Assembly (NCBI RefSeq): GCF_001708965.1
Contig: NZ_LVJW01000007.1
Span: 1-64,000 of the forward strand
Length of the DNA: 64,000 nt
DNA from: Candidatus Thiodiazotropha endoloripes
GTDB taxonomy: Bacteria > Pseudomonadota > Gammaproteobacteria > Chromatiales > Chromatiaceae
Direction of reading: 5' to 3'
Each line of letters opens with the position of its first letter. The first letter of the stretch is position 1. The translations under genes were made by a program, and so were the position numbers. The notes beneath the pieces were generated by a model. It did no database searches and was not told the origin of the DNA. It was given only the letters and a program-made list of their open reading frames with translations. This document shows, piece by piece, positions 10,203 to 20,491 of the stretch.

Positions 10203-10958
10203 TCAATCTCTCTCCTTCCGCTTCAGAAGTGGTTCCAGCAGATCCATTGGCAGAGGAAAGACCAGTGTGTGGCTCTTGTCACCAGCCACCTCGGTGAGGG
10301 TCTCCAGGTATCTGAGCTGAATCGCCTGAGGTTGTTCGGAGAGGATTCTTGCCGCCTCGACCAGTTTCTCAGCCGCCTGCTGTTCGCCTTGCGCATGGAT
10401 CACCTTGGCACGTCTGGCCCGTTCCGCCTCGGCCTGCCGGGCGATTGCACGAATCATGCTGTCATCCAGATCGACATGCTTGATCTCCACATTGGAGACC
10501 TTGATTCCCCAGGTGTCGGTCTGTTGATCGAGGATATTCCTTACGTCGTTGTTGAGCCGTTCACGCTCTGCCAGCATCTCATCCAACTCGTGCTGGCCAA
10601 GTACGGAGCGCAGGGTAGTCTGGGCAAGCTGACTGGTAGCTGCCATATAGTCCTCAACCTGGATGATGGCCCGCTCCGGATCGAGTACGCGGAAGTAGAC
10701 CACCGCATTGACCTTGACCGAGACATTATCCCGGGAGATCACATCCTGGGAGGGTACGTCCAAGACGATGGTTCTCAGGTCGACCCTGACGAACTGCTGA
10801 ATGACCGGAATGATGATGATCAAACCAGGTCCCTTTACCCGCCAGAAGCGACCCAACATGAAGACCACCCCTCGCTCATACTCTCGCAGAATCTTCAGCG
10901 CAGAGGCCAGGAAGGCAATCAGCAAAAATAGAATAACCGCATAGAAGTAGAGCGTCAT
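10203..10958 (-). CDS. slipin, stomatin/prohibitin-like (SPFH) membrane protein
   Basis: About 251 residues: one N-terminal membrane helix (about 2-22), then an SPFH domain starting at [15 protein letters not shown], and a coiled-coil region rich in Glu, Ala and Arg ([13 protein letters not shown]). Slipins assemble in membrane microdomains and are the usual partner of NfeD-type serine proteases. I chose ATG 10958, 8 bases after GGAG; the GTG at 10964 is only 2 bases from it. The NfeD stop overlaps this start region, so the two genes are translationally coupled. Confidence 0.93.
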   Translation of the reverse strand: MTLYFYAVILFLLIAFLASALKILREYERGVVFMLGRFWRVKGPGLIIIIPVIQQFVRVDLRTIVLDVPSQDVISRDNVSVKVNAVVYFRVLDPERAIIQVEDYMAATSQLAQTTLRSVLGQHELDEMLAERERLNNDVRNILDQQTDTWGIKVSNVEIKHVDLDDSMIRAIARQAEAERARRAKVIHAQGEQQAAEKLVEAARILSEQPQAIQLRYLETLTEVAGDKSHTLVFPLPMDLLEPLLKRKERD

Positions 10959-10960
10959 GA

Positions 10961-12328
10961 TCACTTCTCCTTATCAGTCGGCATAACTTTCAGTATCAGT
11001 CCCTCTCTGCCGGTAATCTCTACCAGCTGATCTTTTTTCAGGGGTTGTGCAGAATGGGCCTGCCAAATCTCGCCATGGACTCTGATTTCACCTTCACCAC
11101 TGAAGTCTTCAACCACCACACCTTCACTGGTCAGCATCTCCTCACGACCGCTTACCACCGGGCGGTTGCGTGATTTGATCGCCATGCCGATGACGAAGAT
11201 CATGATGAAGGCGCTGCTGGCGGCGACGGCCAATATCAGTGGGAGTGATAGGCCATAACCAGCCTGGTCGGTATCGATAAGAATCAGTGAGCCGATGATG
11301 AAGGCAGCCACGCCACCAATACCCAGGGCGCCGAAACTGGGTACGAAGGCTTCCGCTGCCATCAGTGAGAGTCCGAGCAGGATCAATGCGACACCGGCAT
11401 AATTGATCGGCAGCAGATGAAAGCCATAGAGGGCCAACAGCAGGGTGATAGCACCCACGGTACCGGGTACGATGGAACCGGGATTGGCAAATTCATAGAT
11501 CAGACCATAGATACCCACCAGCATCAGGATATAGGCCAGGTTTGGATTGCTGATAATGCTCAACAACTGGCTTTGCCAATCAGGTAGATGTTTCTCCAGG
11601 ATAATGTTTTGGGTATTCAGGCTCTTTTTGCCCAGCGGCAGCTGCACCTCTTTGCCATTCAGCTCAGCGAGCAGGGCATTGATGTCTGTCGCAACCAGAT
11701 CAATCACACCCAGCTTCACGGCTTCCTCTGCCGAGAGACTGGCGGCCTCACGCACCGCCTTTTCCGCCCATTCGGCATTTCTGTTGCGCAGCTTGGCCAG
11801 GCTGCGTATGTAGGCGGCGGCATCGTTGATCGCTTTGCTGTTCTTGGCATCCATAGCAGGGGGTGGGGCACTCTCCTGCTCATCCTTTGGTTTGGATTTG
11901 TCAGGGCTGGTGTTCGGTGTGCCACCCAGGGTCACCGGTGTGGCGGCTCCCAGGTTGGTTGCCGGTGCCATAGCGGCGATATGGCTGGCGTAGAGTATGT
12001 AGGTGCCGGCACTGGCGGCCCGAGCCCCACTGGGGGCCACATAGGTGACCACGGGAACCCGGGAGGCGATAATGCGTTTGATGATGGCGCGCATCGAGGT
12101 GTCCAGCCCACCCGGAGTATCCATCTGCAGCAGCACCAGCTCTGTGGCCTCACTTTCCGCCTTGCTCAGTGATCTGTCCAGGTAGTCAGCCGTGGCGGGC
12201 CCGATGGTGCCGGAGACCTCAAGCAGGAGGGCCTTTGGGCTTTGGGTTTCAGCATACAGTGGGCCTGCACTACAGAAACAGAGGAAGAGAAACAATGACA
12301 CAGCGTATTGAGCCACAATCCACTCCAT
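10961..12328 (-). CDS. NfeD-family membrane serine protease
   Basis: About 455 residues. A signal peptide ([10 protein letters not shown]..., cut near PLYA) precedes a ClpP/SppA-type serine protease domain with [13 protein letters not shown] (68-80) and the catalytic-serine motif AASAGTY (Ser106). Four or so membrane helices follow (about 270-380), then a C-terminal OB-fold NfeD domain. This is the long NfeD form (as in the archaeal 1510-N protease) that cleaves or regulates its slipin partner. The frame is open to 12466, but the extra N-terminus is polar and the start at 12328 gives a proper export signal. It shares a promoter region with the divergent Nudix gene. Confidence 0.92.
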   Translation of the reverse strand: MEWIVAQYAVSLFLFLCFCSAGPLYAETQSPKALLLEVSGTIGPATADYLDRSLSKAESEATELVLLQMDTPGGLDTSMRAIIKRIIASRVPVVTYVAPSGARAASAGTYILYASHIAAMAPATNLGAATPVTLGGTPNTSPDKSKPKDEQESAPPPAMDAKNSKAINDAAAYIRSLAKLRNRNAEWAEKAVREAASLSAEEAVKLGVIDLVATDINALLAELNGKEVQLPLGKKSLNTQNIILEKHLPDWQSQLLSIISNPNLAYILMLVGIYGLIYEFANPGSIVPGTVGAITLLLALYGFHLLPINYAGVALILLGLSLMAAEAFVPSFGALGIGGVAAFIIGSLILIDTDQAGYGLSLPLILAVAASSAFIMIFVIGMAIKSRNRPVVSGREEMLTSEGVVVEDFSGEGEIRVHGEIWQAHSAQPLKKDQLVEITGREGLILKVMPTDKEK

Positions 12329-12599
12329 GATGTTTGGAGACCTCTGACTCATCGTTATACCGGCGAATGTGTAATCCATCGACTTGATCAGTCTGGACCC
12401 CGATACCTTCAGAGGATGAAGCATGATTAAATCAAAGAGGCCTTTCTTATTATATTTTAGACCCATAGCCGGCTTTGGGTGTTCCCTAACACCGGTCAGC
12501 TTTGGACGAATAGATTTATACTTATGTTTATTAACTGTTTTTTTGTGAAGACAAATTCCATGCAGGGATGCAGATGCGTGGTATTGAACAGGTCAGGCT

Positions 12600-13115
12600 A
12601 TGAAGCAATTTAATTTTTGTCCTCATTGTGGCAACGAGGGGTTGGATTGGCGTGAGGGAAAACAGTGGTTTTGTAACAATTGTGAGTTTACCTACTACCA
12701 CAATTCTGCCGCTGCGGTCGGTGCAGTGCTGAGTTGTCAGGATGAGATCCTGTTGACCGTGAGAAAGCATAATCCCTGTCAGGGTAAGCTCGATCTGCCA
12801 GGCGGTTTTGTTGACTATCATGAATCTCTGGAAGTGGCCCTGAGTCGGGAGATCCGTGAAGAGTTGAATCTGCTTGTCAGCACCCAGAGTTGGCGTTACT
12901 TGTTCTCTTATGGCAATCGCTATCCCTATGCGGATATTCAATACTACACCACAGATTCATTTTTTCATTTGCAACTGGAGGATAAGCCGGAGATTGTTGT
13001 TGGTGATGATGTGGCTGAAATAAGATGGATGAAAACCAATCAGATTGCACTGGAGGATATTGGCCTTGACTCGGTACGGAATGCTGTAGAGCACTTTATA
13101 AAAACTGACTCTTAG
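12600..13115 (+). CDS. Nudix hydrolase with N-terminal zinc ribbon
   Basis: A 171-residue protein. Residues 7-31 form a zinc ribbon (CPHCG ... CNNC), and the rest is a Nudix domain whose box reads G-x5-E-x7-REIREEL (starting GGFVDYHES near residue 64). This layout resembles NudC/ADP-ribose pyrophosphatase-like enzymes that hydrolyse nucleoside-diphosphate derivatives; the substrate is not predictable. It is transcribed divergently from nfeD with 270 bases between them and may share control. No operon partner follows on this strand. Confidence 0.9.
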   Translation: MKQFNFCPHCGNEGLDWREGKQWFCNNCEFTYYHNSAAAVGAVLSCQDEILLTVRKHNPCQGKLDLPGGFVDYHESLEVALSREIREELNLLVSTQSWRYLFSYGNRYPYADIQYYTTDSFFHLQLEDKPEIVVGDDVAEIRWMKTNQIALEDIGLDSVRNAVEHFIKTDS

Positions 13116-13200
13116 ATCAACAGAATGGGGAATTACGGTCCGAAATGGTTTGAATAAAGAGCTGAAATGTCATTGCCCACGAGCAGATGCCAATGGCAAA

Positions 13201-14010
13201 TCAGGCCCGATAGTTTCCAGCCACATTTTCAGCGCTCTCGGGAATCCCCAGATGGACGCAGGTCAATTGCAGATCCTCATCGAAGCTGATATCGCAATAG
13301 AGGCGGTCGCCCACTACAGGGTGTCCGATACCGCTCAAATGTCTGCGTATCTGGTGTTTGCGTCCGGTATCAATCTCAATCTGGAGTAGTGAGCGGTCCT
13401 GTTGCGGGTTGTATTGAAGCAGTTTTACACGACTTATCGCCGGGCGGCCATCGATCGGTTCCTCGATCAGGCTTCTGTTTTCATCAGCCACGTAGTGTCC
13501 CACTACCCAAGCCTGATAACGTTTCACGATTTTTCGTTCACGAAACAGTCGGGCCAGTTCAGTGGCAGTCCGTTTCTTGTGTGCCAGAACCATCAGACCA
13601 TCTGTAGCCCGATCGAGTCGATGCACCAGATAGACCGGCCGTTCAGGTTTCAGGTGTGTTTGCACCCATCGATCGATGGCACAGTGATCACCCCATTTGG
13701 AGCCATGGGAGAGCATCCCTTTGGGTTTGAACCAGACACTGAAGTTACCTTCATCCGCCACCAGTCGGGCCTCGGCCGGTTCTTCGGCCAGCACCTGTTG
13801 ATTGTGATAAAGGTGTAAGCGGTCACCTTGCTGTAGCCGGCCCTTGGCGCGCCGTATGCGCCGCACACCCCCATCCCGTTCCAACCAGACGGCTCCCTTC
13901 CACATGATCTTTTTGATGGATTGACGGGAAAGGCCGCTGGCTTCGGCCAGTAATTCAACCGGACTTGCAGATGGTTGATCTACGCTGATGTGAAATTCGG
14001 ATACCGACAT
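13201..14010 (-). CDS. RluA-family pseudouridine synthase
   Basis: A 269-residue protein. A small S4-like N-terminal domain (LSRQSIKKIMWKGAV) precedes the catalytic domain. Motif II reads HRLDRATDGLMVLA, whose Asp (HRLDR) is the invariant catalytic residue, and GRKHQIRRHL is the later conserved motif. It isomerises uridine to pseudouridine in rRNA or tRNA; the target position cannot be assigned. It faces the Nudix gene tail to tail. Family assignment is secure, the subfamily is not. Confidence 0.9.
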   Translation of the reverse strand: MSVSEFHISVDQPSASPVELLAEASGLSRQSIKKIMWKGAVWLERDGGVRRIRRAKGRLQQGDRLHLYHNQQVLAEEPAEARLVADEGNFSVWFKPKGMLSHGSKWGDHCAIDRWVQTHLKPERPVYLVHRLDRATDGLMVLAHKKRTATELARLFRERKIVKRYQAWVVGHYVADENRSLIEEPIDGRPAISRVKLLQYNPQQDRSLLQIEIDTGRKHQIRRHLSGIGHPVVGDRLYCDISFDEDLQLTCVHLGIPESAENVAGNYRA

Positions 14011-14371
14011 AGAGTGCGTCCAGTTACCCTGGTGGGGCTTCTGGATGAGCTGATAAGGTAGTTACAGGATCGTTATTCTACGGATTGAGGATTTTAGCAT
14101 GCCTTAGGCTGGAGATGGTGAGCAATTAAGCGAAATGCCTGAACTCAACTTAAGAGCAATCTCTCTACAGGATATGAGTTGCTATAAGGCTGTGCTTGCT
14201 TGAAGAGAATCCGATTGTAGGTGAGTTCGATATTCAATTGCCCGGATTCTCTTTGTAGAAATTGTTGTCTGTAGGTCCGCTAGCCTGTCCGATTGGTTTG
14301 GCGTGAGGTTTGGTTGTTGCGAATGTTGAGACTCAATCTCCAGATTGAAACATAGATAGATTGAATGGCGA
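14011..14371. other. intergenic, nothing convincing
   Basis: AT-rich stretch between the pseudouridine synthase and a small hypothetical gene. No hairpin with a T-run, RNA gene or coding frame with a ribosome site is evident. Confidence 0.35.
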
Positions 14372-14665
14372 TTAACTGAAGGCCAACTCTGAATTTTCAT
14401 CGAGCAGGGATCTGAATTCATCCAGGTCCAATGACGATGAACACTCTGTAGTTGACTTCGGCTTGGAATCCAAATGCATGGTCTGTTTGATTTTTAACAG
14501 TTCCAGGTTATGTAAGTAGTGACGATCCCTGATCAGCAGGCGTTTATAGATGCGAATCATCTTCTCATCATTCGCGTTTTTGGGCGGTGTATGACTGGCA
14601 ATTTTCAATTTCAGATCAGCACACTGCTTTAATGTGGAGATTGAGTAGGATTCCAAGTTGCTCAT
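14372..14665 (-). CDS. hypothetical 97-residue protein
   Basis: A polar, Lys/Leu-rich protein predicted to be mostly helical, with a central basic stretch (IRIYKRLLIRDRHYLHNLELLKIKQ) and an acidic Ser-rich tail. No signal peptide, membrane segment or known motif. No clear Shine-Dalgarno. I include it because composition and length are plausible, but it could be a chance frame. Confidence 0.4.
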   Translation of the reverse strand: MSNLESYSISTLKQCADLKLKIASHTPPKNANDEKMIRIYKRLLIRDRHYLHNLELLKIKQTMHLDSKPKSTTECSSSLDLDEFRSLLDENSELAFS

Positions 14666-15557
14666 GGTTTCATCCCGTATTGGCTTGGTCGTTAGTTGGC
14701 AAACCTAAACAAGCATCAACGATTGTTTCAGGAAGTAGGGTAGTAATAACCGGTTCATGGTAAAAAAAGCAGAAATTATGCCAACTAAATAAAAACAAAC
14801 AGTTACTACTCAATGGTGTTGAGAATGTAAAAGGATCCGACAAAATCGGATTTATTTTCTGATTGATTGAGTAACGACTTTTTTCGGGTTCGATCAAGTC
14901 GCATTCCATCAGGATTGTGGGCGGTCTTACAACGCCATCTCCAACGGCTTGATGCTAAAACACCATCTGAAGAGATGATTCTTAAATAGAGTAACTAGAG
15001 CGCGGTTAAGTTAATCGCAGTTGCAGGAGATGAAAAAGATGGATCTGGCTATTTGATCTAAACTGGTTTCGACAGCTGATTCGACATCATGCTGTGTCAT
15101 TAAGTTGTAATCCAACTTGTTGATTTGGTGTCGGAATATTTTACAGATTTTCAAATGATGTTCAGTAGAAGCCATTTAACTATTTGATCGTTCGAGGATA
15201 TGTGAGGCGGCATAAGATTTGCTTATGAGTGGGGAGTGATTTGATGCTGTTGAATTAGCAACACTCACTGAATGGATCGTTTGGTTTTTTAATTTTAAAT
15301 CCTACTATAAGGTTCTATCTTTTTTCCGTAATGGGCTGTCATCGGGCTCAATCCAAGGGATAGTGCCACAAAGCGGCATGCGCCGGTTTGAGAAAGAAGA
15401 GGGGTCTGTTTGCCGTTGGTTGTGGCAAGCAACCCTGCCTGTTAGTTATGGAAATTGGCGGATTTCACAGATGCTTCCGCCTGGATGTTTTGGATATAAG
15501 TCTATTTACAAAGTTTGTAATTACATGTTTTGGATTCTTACCCATTGGAGATGAGTC
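14666..15557. other. long intergenic region upstream of the VPLPA-CTERM gene
   Basis: About 890 bases with no convincing gene. Bases 15340-15480 are GC-richer with several inverted segments (GCCACAAAGCGGC; CGGATTTC...), which might be a leader RNA, but I could not match a known riboswitch. A shifted sigma-54-like box (TGGCA...TGC) near 15423 has the wrong spacing. Confidence 0.35.
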
Positions 15558-16394
15558 ATGGAATTGAGATTTGTTGCACCCAGTTTGCTTGCCTTGAGTC
15601 TTGTAGCCGGCAGTAGTGCCTATGCCAGCTCAACCTCTTACATTTCAGCCAATATCGATTTTACCCTGAATGGTATCTATTACATCAATGGCGATGGTAC
15701 GACCGGTAGTGCTGCGGTTGATCTGTTCGACTATGAAGCGGACGGTGCTGCTGGTGGTGGTGTTTACGGCAGTGACAATTTTGCACTTGGCGGTACTGGT
15801 ACAACATCCGGTTCGGGTTCTGTGTTTCAAGTAGGAAATCCGGCAACCAATCCTGGCGCCTACAATCTAGAGTTTGGTGGTGCGCCCATGCAAATCGGCG
15901 ACACCATATCGATGTCACTGGAGGCTTCTGCCACGGCGGACAGCGGTTTTGTCGATCGTACTCAAGTAGGTAGTGCTGATTTCAGCTTTTTGAACTATAC
16001 CGAGGATGGTCAGGGCGGGAGCAATCCGTTGCGCTTTGAGTTTACTCAACAGGGTGAGTATTTCGTCTCGCTGCAAAATGATGTTTTCGGGGATCAGGCG
16101 ATTGCTGAAATCACAACCAATATCATACTCGATGATAATGGTGATGTAACAACGACCGTTCTGCCTCCTATCGGCGAATATCTGTTTTCCGATGGTTTGT
16201 ATGAAACACCGGGTGGATTTTCGCAAGCCGTTTTCATTGATCTCTATAGTGCTTACGGTTCATTCAGTATCGATAATATCTTAAGCACACCAACCTACCT
16301 TCAGCCTGTACCTGTACCCGCTGCAGTCTGGCTGTTTGGCACAGGTCTTATCGGATTGGTGGGATTCAGTCGTAAAAACAGTGCACGGGTTTAA
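15558..16394 (+). CDS. VPLPA-CTERM (PEP-CTERM variant) surface protein
   Basis: A 278-residue protein with a signal peptide (cut near SSAYAS), a Gly/Ser/Thr-rich beta-rich body, and a C-terminal sorting tail: VPVPAAVWLFGTG, a hydrophobic helix, then basic RKNS. This is the VPLPA variant of the PEP-CTERM signal, recognised by an exosortase and associated with extracellular matrix or surface proteins. No exosortase or EPS gene is in the window, so processing must be encoded elsewhere. A GGAG lies 7 bases before the ATG. The body has no assigned function. Confidence 0.85.
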   Translation: MELRFVAPSLLALSLVAGSSAYASSTSYISANIDFTLNGIYYINGDGTTGSAAVDLFDYEADGAAGGGVYGSDNFALGGTGTTSGSGSVFQVGNPATNPGAYNLEFGGAPMQIGDTISMSLEASATADSGFVDRTQVGSADFSFLNYTEDGQGGSNPLRFEFTQQGEYFVSLQNDVFGDQAIAEITTNIILDDNGDVTTTVLPPIGEYLFSDGLYETPGGFSQAVFIDLYSAYGSFSIDNILSTPTYLQPVPVPAAVWLFGTGLIGLVGFSRKNSARV

Positions 16395-16606
16395 ACGATA
16401 AACCTGCTTGGAGTTCTTTTTCGAAGTGGTGGATAGCAGAAGGAATTGCTGTTCATCCGGAGTTGATTTACCCATGGATGGGCAGTCTGTTCAACCTGGA
16501 AACTTCAAACCGTGTGAGTGACTGATACACAGCGCTGATCTGTACGAAGCAGGCGTTGTGTCTATCGTCAGAAGCGGGTAATCGCTGGATTGCTGAGGAT
16601 CAGCTC

Positions 16607-16837
16607 TTATAAAAACCAGGCGTCAGCCACAAAAAAAGCAATCAACAGGGGGAACAGGATTGAGATGAATATACTACCGATCCCTGAGGCGATTTCCGTA
16701 CCGGTCAGAAACCAGGGCTGATCGGTCCAGCGCTCCCTGACATAATCCCGGTAATCTTTGTTGAAGAGGAATTTCCAGCCCACCAGGTAATCGATATAGC
16801 TGGTGTTGCGATAGGGGCGTACAGCGTTAGAGTTCAT
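16607..16837 (-). CDS. small membrane protein with cytosolic N-terminus
   Basis: About 76 residues: a polar N-terminal half with aromatic/basic segments (LFNKDYRDYVRERW) and one C-terminal helix (about 50-72, FISILFPLLIAFFVA). I use ATG 16837, preceded by a purine-rich GAGACGAG, rather than the ATG at 16852, which has no ribosome site. No family recognised. Confidence 0.5.
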   Translation of the reverse strand: MNSNAVRPYRNTSYIDYLVGWKFLFNKDYRDYVRERWTDQPWFLTGTEIASGIGSIFISILFPLLIAFFVADAWFL

Positions 16838-17369
16838 GGTCTCGTCTCTCATTTCAGCTGTTGCGACTCAATGTCGGCAGAGGAACAGTGCGGCTGGTTA
16901 GTGGCAGGCCTGCGGAGCTGTGAGGCAGGCGGCTTCAACCAGTCGGTTTGATACAACTATATGGTCGCAAATTAATATTGCAGGATTATGACTCTAATGT
17001 TACGAAAGGGGGGTATGTGCTTGTATTTCAACACCTTAATCCTACTGCGGATAAGCGGTACAGAATGGATTTATGCTGAAATTTCAGGTTGATATCCGAA
17101 TATCTTTATTAGCTTAGTTCGATACTGAGGATTGCCTCCGATCGGTTTAAGTTTCACGTCCAGGCCCAGACTGGCTTTTCCCGCTTATTCCATCCTGCAG
17201 TTCCGGTTCTGGTGATTGTCATCAGGTTTCTGCCTGAATCATCCCTGTCGGTTCTGAAGGCTGGCTGAAAAAAACTGGAACCAATGTGAATCCAATTGCC
17301 GACACCCCCCGTATAGGTTAGTGAAAGCTGAAACAACAGTTCTCAATATTCAAAACGAGGAGATATAAG
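16838..17369. other. intergenic region
   Basis: No gene supported between the small membrane protein and the secreted peptide gene. Contains AT-rich promoter-like sequence at about 16960-17130 but no clear motif. Confidence 0.35.
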
Positions 17370-17642
17370 ATGAAAACATTAATCGTCACTGCAGCAATGA
17401 TTCTTTCAACCAACCTGTATGCCAGTCCCTTTGATGTGACCGGCCAGAACCCCGATCTGTATGACGGCCATGCAAATTCCACCATGCTGCCGACCGCAGT
17501 TCAGCCTGGAATCGGCGACTCATATGGCAGCTCCATTCTTTACTCCGGTGGCTATGCCAAGACCAGCCATACTCTTCAGGGTGGTGTTGACGAGGGTTAT
17601 GGCAGCATTCTGATCGATGTGGGCACTCCGCTGAATTGGTAA
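17370..17642 (+). CDS. small secreted protein
   Basis: A 90-residue protein with a textbook signal peptide (MKTLIVTAAMILSTNLYAS). The mature part is Gly/Ser/Tyr-rich with two similar segments (GIGDSYGSSIL and DEGYGSILID). GAGGAG lies 8 bases upstream of the ATG. No known domain. A strong hairpin follows the stop at 17659-17689. It resembles small exported proteins found in many gammaproteobacteria; function unknown. Confidence 0.65.
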   Translation: MKTLIVTAAMILSTNLYASPFDVTGQNPDLYDGHANSTMLPTAVQPGIGDSYGSSILYSGGYAKTSHTLQGGVDEGYGSILIDVGTPLNW

Positions 17643-17658
17643 TGTCTAAGCCTGAGAG

Positions 17659-17689
17659 CCCTGGGGTACGGCCATTCTGCACCCCAGGG
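17659..17689 (+). terminator. strong hairpin after the secreted-protein gene
   Basis: A 9-bp stem (CCCTGGGGT / ACCCCAGGG) with a 13-base loop starts 16 bases after the stop codon. There is no T-run, so it may be an mRNA-stabilising hairpin or a weak terminator rather than a classic one. Confidence 0.4.
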
Positions 17690-17856
17690 AGAAGTGAGTT
17701 GGATGGGCAAAGGATAGAGGTATTGTGTCTGTCATGCGGTGGCGAGTCTGGTGATTCTCGCTGCCAATTGACAGGCAGGATACCCCTTGCTCATGCTGTG
17801 GTTTGTGGTGAATCCGGATGTTAAATAGACACCCTGTGTGTTTCGAGAGGTCTATT

Positions 17857-19611
17857 GTGCAGCCTCAGATACCTGTCTTACTGGTCACACTGACCATCAT
17901 GTTGTCGTCCTGCGCGGTCGTCGATAACAAGGCATCCAAACAGAATCGTCTTATCCCGGAAGCCAACATGGCCCAGGTGCGATCCGAGACGATGAAGCTG
18001 ATCGAACGGATGCTCGAGGAGGAGTTTGTTCCCGGGTTGAGTGTTGCCCTGGTCAACCGGGAGGGGGCTGTGTGGCTGGAGGGATTTGGCGAGGCAAACA
18101 GTCGTTCAGGGAGTTTGGTAACTGCTGATACGGTATTCAGGGCAGGTTCACTGAGTAAACCGGTAACAGCACTGGGGGTAATGCAGCTGGTGGCGCAGCA
18201 GCGCGTCGATCTGGATGCGCCCCTGAGTGAACAGCTTACCCAGTTCTCCATCCAGCGGCATGAGACCTCAGTGATGCCGGTTACCCCGCGTCAACTGCTG
18301 AGCCATCGCAGTGGACTGCCCAGTGACCTGCGTAAAGGGATGTATACCGACACCTACTTTACCCAGGTCACAGGACTGCTGAGTAATGAGTACGCCGCTT
18401 ATCATCCAAACAAAGTCTACAGCTATTCAAATCTCGGTTATGACCTGCTGGGTCATCTGATCGAGATAGAGTCTGGTACACAGTTTGCCGAGCAGATTCA
18501 GGAAAATCTGTTGAAACCCATGGGGATCAACCAGAGCGGCTTCCAGCTAACCGCCAACATGCAGCAGCAACTCTCGGCCGGGCATCTGGATGGCCAGGTC
18601 AGGCCGTTACCGCCGCTTCGTGACATGCCCGCATTGGGACTCTATTTGTCTGCCCGTGATGCAGGCCAATTGATGTCGGCGCTGCTGCGCCGGGAGGTGC
18701 CGGGTGTACCGGCGGACCTGCTGGATCAGATGTGGATACCACAAACGGTCGATGGCCAGATCTCACTGGGCGTCTCTCCAGGGCTGGGCTGGTTTCTTCA
18801 GGAGTATCCGAAAACCGGCCGGCAGGTACGTCATGGTGGCAGTACCCTGTTGTTTGGCGCTGAGATGGTGATCCTGCCCAAGCATGATTTGGGGGTGGTC
18901 GTGTTGGCCAATGGCGCCGGCAGCAATCGTATGGTACGCGAACTGGCGGCAACCATCCTGGGACTTGCCCTGACTGCCCAGGGCGGAAGTGGTTCTGTAG
19001 AGATGACACAGCTGGATGAGCAGAATGCCAACAGCTATGAAACCCCTTCAGGCGGCTATGCGACCGATCTTGGTCTGTTGATGGTTGATCCGGAACGGCC
19101 CAGGCTCTGCGCCTGCATTATTGAGCGCATCCTCGACCTGGTTCGATTCGACGATGGCAGCCTTGGGCTGACCCAGCAGAGTATCGACAGTCTTCCGGAT
19201 GGCTATCAGGTGCTGGGGGATCTACGTTTCAGGTCGCGTCAGATGAATGGCATGGATGTGCTGGTGGCCGATCGGCAGGGGGAAGAGATTCTGCTGGGGA
19301 ATAAGATTGAATCGGATCCCTGGGAGTCGGTCTGGCGTCAACGTCTTGGAAGTTATCGGACCATCAATCCCGACGGGGACTTTTCCATCCAGGACCTGCA
19401 GCTGAGTGAAGAGAGTGGTGTGTTGTGTCTGCACTATCGGGCACCCCACCTGAGTCAGAGTCTGGTGCGCTTGCCACTGCAGCCCGTTTCGGAGAATGAG
19501 GCGGTGATTCAGGGCTTTGGAAGGGGGCGAGGAGAGACGGTGCAGATTGTCACAGTGAACGGCAAACAGTGTCTGAAGTTCTCGGGTTTCATGGGAGAGC
19601 CGGTTGAATAG
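17857..19611 (+). CDS. serine hydrolase, beta-lactamase class C family lipoprotein
   Basis: About 584 residues. The N-terminal export signal ends in lipobox LSSC, so a lipoprotein is likely. The first ~370 residues are a beta-lactamase/penicillin-binding-like fold with SxxK in GSLSKPVT, the YxN motif in YSNLGYD and HGGS for the third motif. The C-terminal ~200 residues are not recognised. Such proteins are esterases, D-aminopeptidases or peptidases more often than resistance enzymes. GTG 17857 has GAGAGG 6 bases upstream, a better start than ATG 17818. Confidence 0.82.
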   Translation: MQPQIPVLLVTLTIMLSSCAVVDNKASKQNRLIPEANMAQVRSETMKLIERMLEEEFVPGLSVALVNREGAVWLEGFGEANSRSGSLVTADTVFRAGSLSKPVTALGVMQLVAQQRVDLDAPLSEQLTQFSIQRHETSVMPVTPRQLLSHRSGLPSDLRKGMYTDTYFTQVTGLLSNEYAAYHPNKVYSYSNLGYDLLGHLIEIESGTQFAEQIQENLLKPMGINQSGFQLTANMQQQLSAGHLDGQVRPLPPLRDMPALGLYLSARDAGQLMSALLRREVPGVPADLLDQMWIPQTVDGQISLGVSPGLGWFLQEYPKTGRQVRHGGSTLLFGAEMVILPKHDLGVVVLANGAGSNRMVRELAATILGLALTAQGGSGSVEMTQLDEQNANSYETPSGGYATDLGLLMVDPERPRLCACIIERILDLVRFDDGSLGLTQQSIDSLPDGYQVLGDLRFRSRQMNGMDVLVADRQGEEILLGNKIESDPWESVWRQRLGSYRTINPDGDFSIQDLQLSEESGVLCLHYRAPHLSQSLVRLPLQPVSENEAVIQGFGRGRGETVQIVTVNGKQCLKFSGFMGEPVE

Positions 19612-19900
19612 CTTGAAGCTGCAAATCGATACAACAAATGGTGATGTGGATATGGATTATTTTCAGATTAATCATATTGTTGTAGTTTTTAGGGGATCCT
19701 TGCCGGGGTCTACGAAAGTTGAGGAATGGTGATTCCACCAGAGGCGTCATACTTTTTCGAGGTATGCAGCAAACAACCGATCGAGCAGCCACTGCACAGA
19801 TTGGTGAAAGGGATTTAGCCTGATGACCCGTTGTTGAGCTTGCTGTGCAGGCTTCTGGTCAGTACCCTTGAGGATTGGTTTCAATCCCTCGGAGGGGGCA

Positions 19901-20491
19901 ATGGCGAATGGGGATATAGATCAACAGGATGCAATTAAGCAGCGCAACCAGGAACTCGAAGCGCTGCTGGCAGCTTGTGCGCTGAACGATCGTAAGGCTT
20001 TTGCCCGCTTATATCGGATGACATCGGCGAAACTGTATGGCGTGGTTCTGCGTATATTAGTTAGGGACGAGTGGGCTCAAGACTGTTTACAGGATGCCTA
20101 CATCAAGATCTGGAACAATGCTGACAGCTATCGTGCTTATCTGGCTGCACCGCTGACCTGGATGTCCACGATTGCGAGAAATCAGGCCCTGGACCTGTTA
20201 CGCAAACGTAAAAGGGAAGTCATGGAGAGCGACGATAAGGGCTTCCCGGAGCAGGTGGATGATGCACCCTTACCCTTGGATGGGCTGACCAACAGCGATG
20301 AAGGCAGGCGGCTGGAAAAGTGTCTGGGTGAGTTGAAGGAGCAGCAGAGGCAGGTGGTTGTTTTGGCCTATTTCAAGGGATTGACCCACGATGAACTGGC
20401 GTCCCATACGGATACACCGCTTGGTACGGTTAAGACATGGATACGTCGTGGTTTGAATCAACTTAGGAGGTGTCTGGAAAATGATGCCTGA
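19901..20491 (+). CDS. ECF-family RNA polymerase sigma factor (SigK-like)
   Basis: About 196 residues with sigma region 2 (ARLYRMTSAKLYGVV ... QDCLQDAYIKIWNNAD) and region 4 (ELKEQQRQVVVLAYFKGLTHDELA, then helix-turn-helix GTVKTWIRRGL), separated by an acidic linker. The ATG at 19901 follows GGAGGGGG; the frame is open further upstream without a ribosome site. It overlaps the downstream anti-sigma gene by 11 bases, the usual arrangement of SigK/RskA pairs, so the anti-sigma factor should hold this sigma inactive at the membrane. The regulon is unknown; a self-promoter in 19612-19900 would be typical. Confidence 0.92.
   Translation: MANGDIDQQDAIKQRNQELEALLAACALNDRKAFARLYRMTSAKLYGVVLRILVRDEWAQDCLQDAYIKIWNNADSYRAYLAAPLTWMSTIARNQALDLLRKRKREVMESDDKGFPEQVDDAPLPLDGLTNSDEGRRLEKCLGELKEQQRQVVVLAYFKGLTHDELASHTDTPLGTVKTWIRRGLNQLRRCLENDA

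Noticed and set aside
15423-15440. Sigma-54 promoter
   Set aside because: TGGCA and TGC elements are present but the spacing is off by one from the -24/-12 rule.
15360-15500. c-di-GMP (GEMM) riboswitch upstream of the VPLPA-CTERM gene
   Set aside because: The region has hairpins and AAAG/GAAA stretches but not the conserved GEMM core in order.
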